NCBI GenBank assembly: GCA_902586925.1
Contig: CACIJE010000002.1
Coordinates: forward strand, 62,001-126,000
Source: an uncultured SAR86 cluster bacterium
Lineage (GTDB): Bacteria > Pseudomonadota > Gammaproteobacteria > Magnimaribacterales > D2472
Direction: 5' to 3'
Length of the DNA stretch: 64,000 nucleotides
Shown in pieces: positions 36,148 to 45,718 of the stretch; positions within the stretch are counted from its first letter, which is position 1; the number at the start of each line of letters is the position of its first letter. Position numbers and translations under genes: made by a program. Under the pieces are notes generated by a model that did not search any database, had not been told where the DNA came from, and saw nothing but the letters and a program-made list of their open reading frames with translations.

Positions 36148-37369
36148 GTCTAAGTATTTCTATTGGGTTGAGTCTCAAGGCTCTTATAGAAGGAATTAAT
36201 GTTGAAAAAAGACTAATAAAAAACGAAATGATACAAATTATTGAAATTTGAAGATAGTTTATGTGGTATGGAAAATAATTTATAAAATAGGCATCTAATA
36301 ATTTTCTATTAAGTATTGTTTCAATTACATCAATAAAGTTATTTAAATTAAAAATTATTATAAAACCTAAAACTATTCCTGAAATTATTCCAATTAGGCT
36401 TACTAAAAATCCTTGAGTAAAAAATATCATGACTATTTGTTTGTAATTTGCACCTAGTGTCATCAGAATTCCAATCTCTCTTTCCTTTGATTTAACTGTC
36501 ATTATGACAGTAGATAGTACAAGTATAGATGCAACAGTAACTATGAGAAAAAGCATTAAGCTAATTAGTAGTTTTTCAAATTGTATTGCTTCGAATAAGG
36601 TGCCATGAGTATTTTTCCATGACACAGAAGTAAAGTTGCCATTCATACTATTAACTAAATCTTTTGCTATTAAATCTGCATCAAATAAATCAATAGTCTT
36701 TAGTCTTATTCCAATTGTCTCATTAACATTAAGCCTTTTAATTTTTTGTGCCGTTGTATGAGAAATTAAAGTTAAGTATTGGTCTATTTCTGTTTGAAGT
36801 TCGAATATACCAATTACCTCGAGATTAATTGATCTTGGGAAAGAGCCTAAAAGTGTTGTTTTTATTTCTGCAGTTGTAATATTAACTTGATCGCCAACAA
36901 AGGCCCCTATTTTTGCTGCAAGTGAAGATCCAATGATAATAGAATTATCTTTTTCTAGGTCGCTTAGAACTCCAGTAAACATGTAATCTGAAATAATAGA
37001 AACATTTTTTTCTTCTTTGGGATCTATACCAATAACTGAAATGCCACTAGTTTCATATGTCGAAGTAATAATACCTTCAAAACTAATATATGGAACGGCA
37101 TCAATAATATTTTCATTCTTGTTAATGTTATCTATTAAAACTTCATAATCATTAATTGGTAATTCGGAACTGATTACAGCATGTGGAATTACACCTAAAA
37201 TTCTTTCTTCTAATTCTTTTTCAAAACCATTCATAACTGAGGTGACAACAATTAGGCTCGAAATCCCAATAGTCAAACCAATAATTGCTAAAAATGTAGT
37301 AAAAGAGAATGTTCCTCCTTTATTAGATCTAAGGTATTTATAACCTAATTTAAGAGATATAAGAGACAC
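36140..37369 (-). CDS. lolC: Lipoprotein-releasing permease, LolC/LolE family
   Basis: Permease of the lipoprotein release complex: an N-terminal helix (about 20-45), a large periplasmic domain and three C-terminal helices. TFLAIIGLTIGISSLIVVTS and SVMNGFEKELEERILGV are family motifs, and KSKEREIGILMTLGA is the cytoplasmic coupling segment. Length 409 is normal. Only one such gene is present, where many gammaproteobacteria have lolC and lolE flanking lolD. It may therefore form a homodimer (LolF type), unless a second gene lies elsewhere. Confidence 0.88.
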   Translation of the reverse strand: MSLISLKLGYKYLRSNKGGTFSFTTFLAIIGLTIGISSLIVVTSVMNGFEKELEERILGVIPHAVISSELPINDYEVLIDNINKNENIIDAVPYISFEGIITSTYETSGISVIGIDPKEEKNVSIISDYMFTGVLSDLEKDNSIIIGSSLAAKIGAFVGDQVNITTAEIKTTLLGSFPRSINLEVIGIFELQTEIDQYLTLISHTTAQKIKRLNVNETIGIRLKTIDLFDADLIAKDLVNSMNGNFTSVSWKNTHGTLFEAIQFEKLLISLMLFLIVTVASILVLSTVIMTVKSKEREIGILMTLGANYKQIVMIFFTQGFLVSLIGIISGIVLGFIIIFNLNNFIDVIETILNRKLLDAYFINYFPYHINYLQISIICIISFFISLFSTLIPSIRALRLNPIEILRHE

Positions 37370-37373
37370 AAAA

Positions 37374-38801
37374 CTATTTCATTAGTTGCTTTAGAACTTT
37401 TTCAATATTATCTTTGTAGGGAGGTCTTACTGCATCAAAAAATTTATCTAATTTAAAACTAATATCTTTGTAATATGCTCTTGGATTTGAAAAGTTTTTG
37501 AAGCCTTCAAATGATTTATATCTTCCCATCCCTGATGGGCCAACACCTCCAAAGGATAAATTATTTTGTTGAAGATGGCTTATGACATTATTAACGGTAA
37601 CACCGCCAGAAGATGTTTTATTTAATATTTCATTTTCTTCATCTTTATCTTTACCAAAATAATAAAGACCAAGAGGTCTATCTTTAGAATTTATTAATTT
37701 TGTTGCATCTTCAATTTGGTTATATTCAATGATTGGTAATAAAGGTCCAAAAATTTCTTCTTGCATTATTTTCATATCATCTGTGGTATTAGTAACAATT
37801 GTTGGTGGAATCTTAAAAAATTCTTGTTGGCTAAAATCTTCGTTTGATGGATTTATTTCTTCAATGTTAGCGCCTTTCTCAACGGCGTCATCTAATAGAG
37901 CTTTTAGCCTATCATAATGCTTTTCATTAATTATAGATGTGTAATCATCGTTATCTTTAATATCAGGAAAATATTCTGAAACTGCATCTTTAGTTTCTTT
38001 TATAAAATCATCTTTCTGATCTTTATGAACAACAACGTAATCTGGTGCTAAACAGATTTGACCAGCATTCATCGTTTTACCAAACATTATGCGCTTAGCA
38101 GAAGTCTTTAGATCAGCTGATTTACCAATAACCACTGGTGATTTCCCACCAAGCTCCAGCGTACATGGAACTAAGTTTTTTGATGCAGAAGCCATAACAT
38201 GTTTAGCAACTGCGCCACCGCCTGTGTACAAAAGATGATCAAAACTTAAATTAGTAAAAGATTCGCCAACTTCAGGACCTCCAAGAAATGTTGCAAATTC
38301 ATTTTGATCAAAAGATTTATCACAAAGTTCTTTTAGCAATAATGAGGTTGTAGGTGTGTGTTCGCTTGGTTTATGCATAACTTGATTACCAGCGGCAAAA
38401 ATAGAAACTAGTGGAACAAAAGTTAAATTTACTGGAAAATTCCATGGAGAAATCATACCTACTGTTCCAAGCGGTTCATACTTTATATATGATTTTGCAC
38501 CTATTAATCCAAATGGAAAATTTGATGATTTTTTTTCAGGCTTACTCCACTTTTTAACATTTTTTATAGCCTGATTAATAGCAGGCATAATTCCATAAAT
38601 ATCTGACAGCATAGACGCATTCTTTGATCTATTACCAAAATCAGTATTTAAAGCATCAACAAAATCATATCGATTATCCATGATAAGTAGTTTTAATCTT
38701 TCCAATCTATCAATTCTTAAATCTACTGACGGTGCACCATTTTTAAGATAAAAATCTTTTTGCTCTTGTAACACCCTATTCATTTCATCAAAATTACTCA
38801 T
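37374..38801 (-). CDS. Aldehyde dehydrogenase (coniferyl-aldehyde/class 3 type)
   Basis: NAD(P)-dependent aldehyde dehydrogenase of 475 residues, resembling the coniferyl aldehyde dehydrogenase and class 3 group. PLGTVGMISPWNFPVNL, ELGGKSPVV (Glu base) and NAGQICLAPDYV (catalytic Cys) are present. The C-terminal GPSGMGRYKSFEGFKNFSN is typical of the group. It probably oxidises fatty or aromatic aldehydes. It lies in the long operon beside a dienoyl-CoA reductase-like SDR, hinting at lipid aldehyde handling. Confidence 0.85.
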   Translation of the reverse strand: MSNFDEMNRVLQEQKDFYLKNGAPSVDLRIDRLERLKLLIMDNRYDFVDALNTDFGNRSKNASMLSDIYGIMPAINQAIKNVKKWSKPEKKSSNFPFGLIGAKSYIKYEPLGTVGMISPWNFPVNLTFVPLVSIFAAGNQVMHKPSEHTPTTSLLLKELCDKSFDQNEFATFLGGPEVGESFTNLSFDHLLYTGGGAVAKHVMASASKNLVPCTLELGGKSPVVIGKSADLKTSAKRIMFGKTMNAGQICLAPDYVVVHKDQKDDFIKETKDAVSEYFPDIKDNDDYTSIINEKHYDRLKALLDDAVEKGANIEEINPSNEDFSQQEFFKIPPTIVTNTTDDMKIMQEEIFGPLLPIIEYNQIEDATKLINSKDRPLGLYYFGKDKDEENEILNKTSSGGVTVNNVISHLQQNNLSFGGVGPSGMGRYKSFEGFKNFSNPRAYYKDISFKLDKFFDAVRPPYKDNIEKVLKQLMK

Positions 38802-38814
38802 CTAAAACCCCCTA

Positions 38815-39684
38815 TTAACTTCTATTAGCTTTATCTTTATTGTTAGCATCTCTTATCAATTTTCTCATATTTTCCCAATCTTCGTCAGATAGTTTATCTA
38901 ATTGAGAAAAAGTACCTCCACCTGTCAAATACTGTGCTCCATCAATTCCAATTGTTTGTCCTGTAAGATAATCACACCCATCAGCCATTAAAAATGTGGC
39001 TAAATTTTGTAGTTCACTCATCTCACCAACTCTACCTAACGGAACAGTACTCATCATGTCGCCATCATTATTTTCAGGATTTAACCTTTCCCATGCTCCT
39101 TTCGTTGGAAAGGGTCCTGGGGCAATGCCGTTTACCTTAATACCATATTTACCCCATTCAGCTGCTAAAGATTTAGTCATAGCATTAATTCCTGATTTAG
39201 ACATCGCAGAAGGTACAACATAAGGTGAACCGGTCCAAACCCAAGTTGTAAGAATGTTTATTATGGAGCCTTTATACGACGATTCTATCCACCTCTTACC
39301 AACAGAATGTGTCATATAAAAAGTACCATGGAATACAATATTCGCTATCGCATCAAAACCTTTATGAGAAAGATCTTTTGTAGGAGAAATAAAATTTCCT
39401 GCAGCATTATTAACAAGTCCATCAAGTGGACTTTCTTCGAATATTGAGTGAACATAATCATCAACATCTTTTGAGGCTCTTATATCAAGCGTCTGATAAT
39501 TTACTTTCGTACTATATTTCTTCGAAATTTCATCAGCTGTTTCTTTGAGAACATTTTCTCTTCGTCCACATATGAATAAAACAGCACCATGTTTCGCAAA
39601 ATGAATTGCCATTTCTTTACCCAGGCCCGTGCCACCACCCGTGATAAGAATTCTTTTATTTTTTAATAAGTCTTTTTTAAACAT
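38815..39684 (-). CDS. SDR, 2,4-dienoyl-CoA reductase-like
   Basis: Short-chain reductase whose active site matches mammalian-type 2,4-dienoyl-CoA reductase and not a standard SDR. ITGGGTGLG binds NADP and VNNAAGNF follows. The catalytic region reads YVVPSAMSKSGINAMTKSLA, with Lys163 but without the usual YxxxK, just as in DECR. AAEWGKYGIKVNGIAPGPF is also shared. Such enzymes act in oxidation of polyunsaturated fatty acids. ETF and ETF-QO in the same window fit a beta-oxidation lifestyle. It follows the aldehyde dehydrogenase locus on the complement with 13 nt between. Confidence 0.8.
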   Translation of the reverse strand: MFKKDLLKNKRILITGGGTGLGKEMAIHFAKHGAVLFICGRRENVLKETADEISKKYSTKVNYQTLDIRASKDVDDYVHSIFEESPLDGLVNNAAGNFISPTKDLSHKGFDAIANIVFHGTFYMTHSVGKRWIESSYKGSIINILTTWVWTGSPYVVPSAMSKSGINAMTKSLAAEWGKYGIKVNGIAPGPFPTKGAWERLNPENNDGDMMSTVPLGRVGEMSELQNLATFLMADGCDYLTGQTIGIDGAQYLTGGGTFSQLDKLSDEDWENMRKLIRDANNKDKANRS

Positions 39685-39694
39685 GTACTAAAAG

Positions 39695-40693
39695 TTATTT
39701 AATAATATCAATGATAGCATCTGCCCATAAATCTGAATAATTTAGAGACTCAACATAATCCAAATTTTCTCCTCCAAACTTTTGAAAAAGCTCTTTATAT
39801 TCATCACCTATTTCTATAATTGTTTCAAGGCAGTCTGCTGTAAATGCTGGTGAAAATACTAAAATGTTACTATCTCCATTTTTTGGAGATAATTTTAAAA
39901 CATCGTCTGTAAATGGGGTTAGCCATTTGCCGAAAAGTCTAGACTGATATGTAACAATGTAATTTTCTTCTGGGATATTGAGTCTTGATGCCAAAAGTTT
40001 TGTGGTTTCATATGTTGTTGCTTTATAACAAAACTTATTATCATTTGTTATTTTATTTTCACAATCATTATCTTTACAAAGAGAATTTGGATATACATTA
40101 TCAACGTGACTGATTGGCACGCCATGATAGCTAAAAATTACTTTATCATAGGAGTTAACATCAAATTTTGAAGCTTTATCAACCCAAGCATCTAAAAACT
40201 TATCATTATCGTAAAACTGATTTATGAATTTAACTTGAGGGACAACCCATTTTTTTGATAGAAGTCTTGATATCTCCTCGTAAACTGAACCTGTTGTAGC
40301 TGCTGCATAATGTGGGAAAAGAGGTAATATAATTAGTTCATCAGGATTTTTTTCTAAAATTTTATCTAAAACATTTTTAATGGAGGGATTTTGATATCTC
40401 ATTGCAAAATAAACATCATAGTTTGACAGTTTTTTTTGAATTTTTTCTGACAATTTTTCAGTGTTATATAATAAAGGTGAGCCATTTTCGTCATCCCAGA
40501 CCTCTTGATAACTTTTTGCTGATGAGTATGATCTAGTTGGACATATTATAAAGTTAACTAAAAAATATCTTAGAACGGGATTAATATCTAATACTCTGCC
40601 ATCCATAAGAAATTGTCTTAAGTATTTATAAACACTAAAGTATGATGGCTTATCTGGCGTTCCTAGATTTACTAATAATAATGCTTTACTCAT
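39695..40693 (-). CDS. hemH: Ferrochelatase
   Basis: Inserts ferrous iron into protoporphyrin IX, the last step of haem synthesis. LLLVNLGTPDKPS starts the protein. His190 in FSYHGVP is the metal-inserting His, and the Glu in SPAFTADCLETIIEIGDE is the conserved acidic partner. YITYQSR-type VTYQSRLFGKWL is also conserved. A short stretch with several Cys (CKDNDCENK, KFCYKATTY) replaces the usual loop near residue 206-222; whether it binds a cluster is unknown. It overlaps the MFS gene by eight nt. Confidence 0.93.
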   Translation of the reverse strand: MSKALLLVNLGTPDKPSYFSVYKYLRQFLMDGRVLDINPVLRYFLVNFIICPTRSYSSAKSYQEVWDDENGSPLLYNTEKLSEKIQKKLSNYDVYFAMRYQNPSIKNVLDKILEKNPDELIILPLFPHYAAATTGSVYEEISRLLSKKWVVPQVKFINQFYDNDKFLDAWVDKASKFDVNSYDKVIFSYHGVPISHVDNVYPNSLCKDNDCENKITNDNKFCYKATTYETTKLLASRLNIPEENYIVTYQSRLFGKWLTPFTDDVLKLSPKNGDSNILVFSPAFTADCLETIIEIGDEYKELFQKFGGENLDYVESLNYSDLWADAIIDIIK

Positions 40694-41879
40694 AAGTTTT
40701 TGTCTTTCTGATAAGAGGATTAAATATTATAAATAATATTAAACATATACATAGGATTGAACTGAAATAATACAAGTAAGAAGGATTAATAGAATATATT
40801 GGCATTGCTATAAATGGAGTTGTCATGTGGCCTATTGGAATAACTGAACCTAAGTATCCTGCAGCTGATCCTTGATTTTCAGGACTTTGCGCTAATGATA
40901 ATGATGATGCGAGAGCAGGTCTAATCATTCCAAATCCAAATCCTAAAACAATTATTGATAAATAATATATAGACAAGGTTTGAAAAAATGCCATTGTAAA
41001 ATATGAAAATACTAGCGAAATTGATCCGAATAATAAAAGAAAAAAGTTGCTTAAAGGAAATGCATCAGTAAACACATATTGACTAAAAATTGTAGAAATC
41101 GCCAATAAACCAAAAGTCATACTAATCAAAGTTGGCAAGTTTTCTAAGTAACCAAAAAAGTCTGTTATATAAAATCCAATGGATTGAAGCAAAGATGCTT
41201 GGCATAAACTTAATATAGATGCGAATACTAAAAAAGGAAAAATAGTTCCTGAATTCCACCTAATTTTATTAAGTGATTTTGATGTTTTAATGGTTTTATT
41301 AGATGGTTCTAGTTCCCTGTAAATTCCTATTGCAGCAATTAAGGCACAAAAAGAAAATACATAAAAAGGTGTTTCATTTGTAATCAAAAATAAGAAACCT
41401 CCAGCTAAAGGACCTATTACTGTTCCAAGTAAAAAACTAGATTCAAGCCTTGCAAATTTCAGAGTTCTTTTTTCTTTTGGTGTGGTATCAGCTACATAAG
41501 CAAATGATGCTGGTCTTGTTGCTGAACCAACTAATCCATTTATTAATCTACCTAAAACTAAAGCTGGAAAAAGTAATCCAATATTTAACATATTTCTTTC
41601 AGCCAAAAATAAAGGTGTTATCAATGCTATTAATGAAATTCCATATCCTAGCAGACCTAATATAGCTATGTTTCTTCTACCATACTTATCACTAGCTCTA
41701 CCCCAATAAGCACTAGTTAATGCCCATGCAACTGCAGAAATTGCAAATATTGAAGATGTCTGAATTACAGATAATCCTAAATCTCTAGCAAGTGGTGGTA
41801 CAAGAACAAATACAAACGACTGACCTAAACCAACTGTAAAAAGGCCAAACTTTAACCATGAAGAGCCTGAAATAGACAT
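40686..41879 (-). CDS. MFS transporter, TetA/DHA1-like
   Basis: Major facilitator of 397 residues and 12 predicted helices. The A-like motif GRASDKYGRRNIAILGLLGYG lies between helices two and three. VLGRLINGLVGSATRPASFAYVAD and VIGPLAGGFLF match helices four and five of drug:proton antiporters. The substrate is unknown. It sits between trpS (one shared nt) and hemH. Confidence 0.82.
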   Translation of the reverse strand: MSISGSSWLKFGLFTVGLGQSFVFVLVPPLARDLGLSVIQTSSIFAISAVAWALTSAYWGRASDKYGRRNIAILGLLGYGISLIALITPLFLAERNMLNIGLLFPALVLGRLINGLVGSATRPASFAYVADTTPKEKRTLKFARLESSFLLGTVIGPLAGGFLFLITNETPFYVFSFCALIAAIGIYRELEPSNKTIKTSKSLNKIRWNSGTIFPFLVFASILSLCQASLLQSIGFYITDFFGYLENLPTLISMTFGLLAISTIFSQYVFTDAFPLSNFFLLLFGSISLVFSYFTMAFFQTLSIYYLSIIVLGFGFGMIRPALASSLSLAQSPENQGSAAGYLGSVIPIGHMTTPFIAMPIYSINPSYLYYFSSILCICLILFIIFNPLIRKTKTYE

Positions 41880-42871
41880 TAAGTAATTTTAGTTATGCCA
41901 GTAACTTCTTTAATTTCTAAAATTTTGGTTTTAGCAAGAGACCTTGCCTTCTTTGCACCATCGCTTAAAAGATCATTAATATAGTCAGTATCTTTTTCGA
42001 GTTCTAAATATTTTGATCTTATAGGCATAAGTTCAGCATTTATAACCTGAAATAGTTTCTCTTTCGCTTCACCCCATGATATTCCTTCTTTATAAGAAGT
42101 TTCAAAGGCACTAATATCTGATTTGTCTGCAAAATTTTTATATAAATTATAAATAGTACAATTCTCTGTTTCTTTTGGGACGCCAGGTTCAAGGGAATTT
42201 GTAACAATTTTCATTATAGATTTTTTTAGATTCTTTTCATTTTCTAATAGAGGTATTACGTTACCATATGACTTACTCATTTTTCTGCCATCTAGCCCAG
42301 GTACAACATTTTCTTTCTCTTTGATCATTGGTTCAGGAAGAGTTAGAACAGATTTATATAAATGATTAAATCTTGCTGCAATATCTCTTGTCATCTCTAG
42401 GTGTTGAACTTGGTCTAATCCAACTGGCACATGTGTGCTATCAAACATTAAAATATCAGCTGCCATTAATACAGGATATGAAAATAAGCCCATTGTAATT
42501 CCTTTATCAGGATCATTATCATTTAGTGAAGTTGCTGATTTGTATGCATGAGCCCTATTCATGAGACCCTTGGCAGTAACACAATTTAAAATCCAACTTA
42601 ATTCCATAATTTCTGGAACATCAGATTGTTTATAAAAGTAGGATTTATTTGGATCAAGACCACAGGATAACCATGCAAGGGCAATACTTTTAACTGAATT
42701 TAAAATATTAGTTGGATCATTATTTTTTATAATCGAATGATAATCAGCCAAAAAAAAGAAAGATTCGTCTGCATCTTCTACCATTGAAAGAGCTGGTCTT
42801 ATTGCGCCAACATAGTTTCCAATATGAGGTATACCAGTTGTAGTAATTCCTGTTAGAATTCGTTTCTTCAT
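41879..42871 (-). CDS. trpS: Tryptophanyl-tRNA synthetase
   Basis: Class I synthetase charging tRNA-Trp. The HIGH-like motif is GIPHIGNYVG and the KMSKS motif is GRKMSKSYGN. MAADILMFDSTHVPVGLDQVQHLE is the Trp-pocket region. At 330 residues it is a normal bacterial TrpS. It is the first gene of the long minus-strand block and divergent from the DUF349 gene across a 33-nt gap. Confidence 0.95.
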   Translation of the reverse strand: MKKRILTGITTTGIPHIGNYVGAIRPALSMVEDADESFFFLADYHSIIKNNDPTNILNSVKSIALAWLSCGLDPNKSYFYKQSDVPEIMELSWILNCVTAKGLMNRAHAYKSATSLNDNDPDKGITMGLFSYPVLMAADILMFDSTHVPVGLDQVQHLEMTRDIAARFNHLYKSVLTLPEPMIKEKENVVPGLDGRKMSKSYGNVIPLLENEKNLKKSIMKIVTNSLEPGVPKETENCTIYNLYKNFADKSDISAFETSYKEGISWGEAKEKLFQVINAELMPIRSKYLELEKDTDYINDLLSDGAKKARSLAKTKILEIKEVTGITKIT

Positions 42872-42904
42872 TTAGTATAATTATAAACATCATAAATAGA
42901 TATT

Positions 42905-44329
42905 GTGGAAACTAATCAACATTTATTCAAAGAACTAGAACTTGCAGAGAAACTGTTTTCAGATGGTTCTATTAAAAATGCACAAAAAAAAATAAGGAAT
43001 GTTTTAAAAGAAACAAAATTATTAAATAAAATTCCTAATAAACTGAAACATAAAATAAATGCAGCTATAAATAAATCAAGATATTTTGATGAAATTTCAT
43101 CCTTTGCAGTAAATCCGAAAAGAGATAAATTGATTAATGCGATCGAAAATCTGATTAAAAACCCCTTAGATAATCCAAAAAAACATGCTCACTCAATTAA
43201 TGATATCCAGACAAAGTGGCAACTTCTTGATCTTTCAAGTAAACCAGCATCAAAATCACAATGGTTAAACTTTAATAATTTAACCAACAAAGCTTGGGAA
43301 CCTTGTAAAGAGTATTTTGATGAGATTAAAGAGATAAAATTAAACAACGCATTAGAAAGGAAGAAAATAATATCAAAAATTAATCAATTCGTAAGTGAAA
43401 ACACTAATAAATGGCCTGAAACTAAAAAACTAATTTTGTTCCTTCAAAATACATTCAAAGAGTGGCAGAGATATGCACCTGTTCTAGATGATGATTTAAA
43501 TGAACTAAAAAAACTATATTTTGAAGCAAAAAAACCCATAAATAACGAAATAAAAAAACAAGAAATACTTAATAAAGAGAAAAAAGAATCATTAATAAAT
43601 AAAGTAAATGAGATATCTAGTGACAATAATGATCAATGTATAAGTGAGTTTAGTAAATTAAAAAAAGAATGGTTAGCTATTGGTACTTCAGGAAAAAAAT
43701 ATGAAAAAAAACTTTGGAAAGATTTCAATAGTTGTGCGGATAGATTTTTTGTTGAAAAGAAAAAAAAGCTAAATGATGAAATTGAATTAATAAAGAATCT
43801 TAATAAAAAACTAAAAAATGATGAAATATCAATTTCAGAAGTTAACGAAAAATTAAAAGAAACTAATATTGCTAAAAATACAAATGAATTCAAGAAAATC
43901 AAGGATGATATAAGGCTTAAAATTGAATCTTTAAATAATATAAAAATAAAAGACAAACATAGCTCATATTTAAAGATATATGATGTTTTATTAGGAAAAA
44001 AAGCTATAGAAGATGCGCCAAGTATTTTTATAGATTCGATTACTAGATCGTTTAATAATAAAAAAACAAATTCAGACAATTTAAGCTATGCATGTGTAAA
44101 ACTAGAAATACTTGCAGGAATCGATACCTTAAAAAAAGACCAAAACATTAGGAGCTCCATTCAATTAGAATTATTAAGTAACAAATTTAATAACAATAGT
44201 TCAACTCCTAACGATTTAGACTCATTAATAAACTATTTTATTTTAAATTTTTCAAAAAACGACTCAAAAGCTGGAAATGCCAAAATCTGGAATAGAATTG
44301 TTAAGTGTATTGATAAACTAATCTCTTAA
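42905..44329 (+). CDS. DUF349 coiled-coil protein
   Basis: 474-residue, Lys/Asn-rich, largely helical protein with repeated DUF349-type units, for example WLNFNNLTNKAWEPCKEYF, TFKEWQRYAPVLDDDLNEL and FSKLKKEWLAIGTSGKKYEK. DUF349 proteins are long helical proteins of unclear function found in many gammaproteobacteria. The start is GTG at 42905. There is no signal peptide or membrane segment. It stands alone on the plus strand and its end overlaps the GPH symporter gene by 12 nt. Confidence 0.7.
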   Translation: METNQHLFKELELAEKLFSDGSIKNAQKKIRNVLKETKLLNKIPNKLKHKINAAINKSRYFDEISSFAVNPKRDKLINAIENLIKNPLDNPKKHAHSINDIQTKWQLLDLSSKPASKSQWLNFNNLTNKAWEPCKEYFDEIKEIKLNNALERKKIISKINQFVSENTNKWPETKKLILFLQNTFKEWQRYAPVLDDDLNELKKLYFEAKKPINNEIKKQEILNKEKKESLINKVNEISSDNNDQCISEFSKLKKEWLAIGTSGKKYEKKLWKDFNSCADRFFVEKKKKLNDEIELIKNLNKKLKNDEISISEVNEKLKETNIAKNTNEFKKIKDDIRLKIESLNNIKIKDKHSSYLKIYDVLLGKKAIEDAPSIFIDSITRSFNNKKTNSDNLSYACVKLEILAGIDTLKKDQNIRSSIQLELLSNKFNNNSSTPNDLDSLINYFILNFSKNDSKAGNAKIWNRIVKCIDKLIS

Positions 44330-45712
44330 ATTTAAGTTCTCAATAATATCTTGATGTCTTTTTGCAGATAGTGAGTAATTGTAAAATATTAATAGTGGAA
44401 CAATCATCAAAATAGTTGTCATGGGCCCAGCAACAAACGCCAGTGTATATGCTTGTTCAGCTGTGTGATTTAATCTATCAAAATTAATAACGTTAAGAAC
44501 TTGGCCAGCAAAAAAAGAACCCAAGCCTGTATTTAGTTTTTGCATAAATCCAACAGTTGCAAATAGTATGCCCTCTTGTCTTTTACCGCTAGTTAATTCT
44601 ACTTCATCTGCAATATCGCCAACCATTGAATCTCGAACCATATTTCCAATAATGTTAAATGTTATTAGAACTAGTAGAAAGGAGCTTATAAATAGAACTA
44701 ACTCAAAAGAACCATTTTTTGGTGTAAGGCCTAAATTATAAAAAATAAATGCTGCAGGTGATAATAAACCAACAACAGATATTGATATTAATACAATGTT
44801 TCTTTTTTCGAATACATTTACCATTCTTGGTGTTAAATAGAATGCGAATAAAGTTCCAAGAAGGTAAATTGGTAAAAAATATTTAATTTGTGTTGCTTCA
44901 AATTCCCAAAAATAAGTATTTACAAAAAGTGTTAAGCTATTTGATAAGCCCCAAGCTAAAGATAAAAATAAATTACCAAAGAAAAATATAAGAAATGATT
45001 TGTTTCCTACAGCTATTTTTAGTTCATTAAATATATCTAGAAGTGATATTGCACCCGACCACTTTGATAATGAATTAATTTCATCTTTTGTACTTAAGGA
45101 TGAATAAAGTACGCTGAATACCATTATTGCAGCACCAGTCAATGCAAAAGGAAACCATACATCTGGATTAAGTTGTCCCTGAGGAAATTCTGGTGTAGAA
45201 GCAAAAAATACTCCATAACCAAGAAAGGCATTACTTAATCCGGCAACCCATGCAAACATTTCTCTCCATGACATGAGAATTGTTCTTTCTTTGTAATCTT
45301 TTGTAACCTCGCCTCCAAATGCACGATGCGGTATATCAAATAATGTCATTCCGATTCGAGTAATAACTGTAAATATTGTCATCCAAATAAAGAGATCAGT
45401 TTGTGACATGTCCCATTCTTGCCTTGGTGCAAATAAAAGTATGTAACCCAATGACATTGGTATAAATGAAATAAACATATATGGGTGCCTTCTTCCAAAT
45501 GATGAATTAGTTCTGTCTGAAATTGTTCCCATTAGTGGATCAGTTATTGCATCAATGCATAAGGCTATAAATATAGCTGAGCCTGCAAGACCAGGATTTA
45601 AGCCAATAATATTGCTATAGAAAAATAATAGAAAAAAAGTAAACGTATCAGTCTTTACGCCGTTTGCAACAGCACCAACAGAATAATTTACTTTGAACTT
45701 ATTTGATAACAT
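44318..45712 (-). CDS. GPH-family (MelB-like) sodium/sugar symporter
   Basis: Twelve-helix transporter of the glycoside-pentoside-hexuronide family. DAITDPLMGTISDRT near residue 52 is the family cation/sugar site and FGRRHPYMFISFIPMSLGYIL follows. VGDIADEVELTSGKRQEGILFA in the second half is also typical. GPH transporters usually carry sugars with sodium, but members in marine bacteria lie beside many catabolic genes, so the substrate is open. It is last of a minus-strand series with two alpha/beta hydrolases and an HD enzyme. Confidence 0.8.
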   Translation of the reverse strand: MLSNKFKVNYSVGAVANGVKTDTFTFFLLFFYSNIIGLNPGLAGSAIFIALCIDAITDPLMGTISDRTNSSFGRRHPYMFISFIPMSLGYILLFAPRQEWDMSQTDLFIWMTIFTVITRIGMTLFDIPHRAFGGEVTKDYKERTILMSWREMFAWVAGLSNAFLGYGVFFASTPEFPQGQLNPDVWFPFALTGAAIMVFSVLYSSLSTKDEINSLSKWSGAISLLDIFNELKIAVGNKSFLIFFFGNLFLSLAWGLSNSLTLFVNTYFWEFEATQIKYFLPIYLLGTLFAFYLTPRMVNVFEKRNIVLISISVVGLLSPAAFIFYNLGLTPKNGSFELVLFISSFLLVLITFNIIGNMVRDSMVGDIADEVELTSGKRQEGILFATVGFMQKLNTGLGSFFAGQVLNVINFDRLNHTAEQAYTLAFVAGPMTTILMIVPLLIFYNYSLSAKRHQDIIENLNLRD

Positions 45713-45718
45713 TATTAT

